Source: Deltaproteobacteria bacterium RBG_13_61_14 (GTDB lineage: Bacteria; RBG-13-61-14). Taken from it: DNA of 5,571 nt. The DNA lies in contig MGQK01000040.1 in the NCBI GenBank assembly GCA_001797815.1, forward strand, positions 32,358-37,928, in the 5' to 3' direction. Below, piece by piece: positions 4,949 through 5,571 of the stretch; the first letter of the stretch is position 1; every line of letters begins with the position of its first letter. A model generated the notes under the pieces. That model had not been told where the DNA came from. It saw nothing but the letters and a program-made list of their open reading frames with translations, and ran no database searches. The position numbers were made by a program, and so were the translations under genes.

Positions 4949-5077
4949 TTGATCCGAGATGGGTGGAATATCCTGGCATTTACAAAAAAGTTCTTCAAAA
5001 TCATATAGTTATTGATTGGAAAAAGATTTTAATCGTTTCAATTTAACAGCCATTTTCAATGATTTTTCCAGATTAAA

Positions 5078-5112
5078 GACAATTCTGGGCATTTCCATGG
5101 ACAAAAATTGTC
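5078..5112. promoter_or_regulatory. Candidate enhancer (PilR-type) half-sites upstream of the pilin promoter
   Basis: GACAATT (5078-5084) and the near-palindrome GACAAAAATTGTC (5100-5112) give three GACAA/TTGTC half-sites in 35 nt, about 155-190 nt upstream of the predicted sigma-54 start. That is a usual enhancer distance. PilR sites are reported to contain TGTC cores, but this assignment is inference. Confidence 0.35.
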
Positions 5113-5159
5113 ACCAATCGGATGCCTTTTTCGCCTCGCCTCATCCCTCCTGATAGCGA

Positions 5160-5193
5160 TCTTGACTGGATCGAGCGAGTCTTTGCTGGATCG
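5160..5193. repeat. Direct repeat of 14 nt at 20-nt spacing
   Basis: TCTTGACTGGATCG (5160-5173) and TCTTTGCTGGATCG (5180-5193) agree at 12 of 14 positions and start 20 nt apart, about two helical turns. This is a plausible tandem regulator-binding site in the divergent pilin/membrane-protein region. Confidence 0.4.
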
Positions 5194-5249
5194 CCCGGGT
5201 TCTGACGAGGCCTTGTAATGAGCTTATTGCTATTGCAAAGCACCCGGGC
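5193..5249. repeat. Inverted repeat with nested hairpin upstream of the membrane-protein gene
   Basis: GCCCGGGT (5193-5200) and ACCCGGGC (5242-5249) are perfect 8-bp arms 41 nt apart. Inside, TTGCTATTGCAA (5227-5238) forms a small 4-bp stem. No T-tract follows on the plus strand, so a terminator is unlikely. Confidence 0.35.
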
Positions 5250-5314
5250 CAACGACTCCTGCCTTTCTCCGGATTCGCCCTTGGCAGGCAGAAATATGAT
5301 ACAATCTAACGACA

Positions 5315-5571
5315 ATGTTCGGCAAGCGGCCCGCGAAAAAAGAATTCCCCTTGCCTGATGCGGAAGCGCGCCTGGTACCGTCAGCGGGCTTTACGGACCG
5401 GATCACTTTTCGAGAACACCTGGCGGCGCCGGCCCTGGTCCTGGCGGCCGCGCTCATTATCTTTCGCCACGAACTGTTCCAAGGCTCGGCTCTCTACTTC
5501 CAGATCTTTCGGGACCTCAACCCTTTCGGTTCCTACCTCTGGTATCAATACCAGTCCCAAGCCCTGGCCCA
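5315..5571 (+). CDS. Polytopic membrane protein, N-terminal fragment (YfhO/GT-C glycosyltransferase-like)
   Basis: The first 85 codons are present and the gene leaves the right edge. A basic, cytoplasmic-looking start (MFGKRPAKKE) leads to a first membrane helix at about residues 37-50 (LAAPALVLAAALIIF). After it comes RHELFQGSALYFQIFRDLNPFGSYLWYQYQSQALA, an extracytoplasmic segment. The order 'helix, small loop with F-x-G-x-x-L-Y-F, FRDL-N-P, then an Ala-rich helix' resembles, from memory, the start of YfhO/GT-C-type multi-pass glycosyltransferases. The catalytic parts are outside the window. An in-frame TGA at 5297 leaves ATG 5315 as the first start. No Shine-Dalgarno is visible, and TATGAT/TACAAT (5295-5305) lies so near that a leaderless mRNA is possible. 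It is divergent from the pilin; a role in glycosylating surface structures is speculation. Confidence 0.65.
   Translation, partial: MFGKRPAKKEFPLPDAEARLVPSAGFTDRITFREHLAAPALVLAAALIIFRHELFQGSALYFQIFRDLNPFGSYLWYQYQSQALA

Larger units (their letters stand above)
4797..5314. other. Divergent regulatory region, 518 nt, between pilin and membrane-protein gene
   Basis: The region is AT-rich up to about 5110 and GC-richer after that. It carries the pilin leader with an inverted repeat, the sigma-54 promoter, candidate enhancer half-sites, a direct repeat and an inverted repeat. Open frames of 75-80 codons crossing its right part have no ribosome-binding site and no recognisable family, so I see no gene here. 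Confidence 0.6.

Noticed and set aside
5073-5315. An 80-codon minus-strand open frame in the divergent region
   Set aside because: No ribosome-binding site, no recognisable family, and it runs through the regulatory repeats.

Overview
This window looks like a chromosomal segment of an uncultured or little-studied Gram-negative bacterium, probably of the Deltaproteobacteria/Desulfobacterota or a neighbouring phylum (NC10, Nitrospirota, Acidobacteriota are possible). The reasons are a type IV pilin with a putative sigma-54 promoter, a PilZ protein of the Myxococcus-like type, an LPP20-type lipoprotein, a DUF2007/zinc-ribbon protein and a 29-residue AURKAIP1/COX24 (bS22-like) protein. The assignment rests on recognising families by eye, not on a search.

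Layout: almost everything reads on the minus strand, so it runs from right to left. At the right edge (5315-5571) the start of a polytopic membrane protein, probably a YfhO/GT-C-like glycosyltransferase, points rightward. It is divergent from a major-pilin-like gene (4248-4796, minus). The 518-nt gap between them holds a sigma-54 -24/-12 element for the pilin, TTGTC half-sites that could be enhancer sites, a 20-nt-spaced direct repeat and inverted repeats. The pilin ends at a textbook intrinsic terminator (4197-4224). A palindromic MITE-like element (4030-4186) follows, then a sigma-70-like promoter (3995-4022) with a long, hairpin-rich leader.

That promoter is placed to drive a compact minus-strand gene string: a 29-aa basic ribosomal-type protein (3703-3792), a PilZ c-di-GMP receptor (3308-3682), an LPP20-like lipoprotein (2694-3254) and an MBL-fold hydrolase with a C-terminal helical extension (1791-2678). 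After it come a lower-GC toxin-antitoxin pair with a coiled-coil antitoxin candidate (1482-1724) and a PIN/VapC toxin (1069-1491, GTG start, 10-nt overlap), and a DUF2007 zinc-ribbon protein (556-1029). A second MITE-like element (240-378) with 19-bp inverted ends and an 8-bp flanking direct repeat separates these from a secreted protein that runs off the left edge (1-191).

Functionally, the pilin and the PilZ protein suggest c-di-GMP-linked surface behaviour. The other genes are housekeeping, stress or unknown, and I see no single multi-gene new system. The most notable signals are the two palindromic non-autonomous elements, the overlooked tiny ribosomal-type gene heading the PilZ operon, the atypical antitoxin, and the layered regulatory architecture upstream of the pilin.
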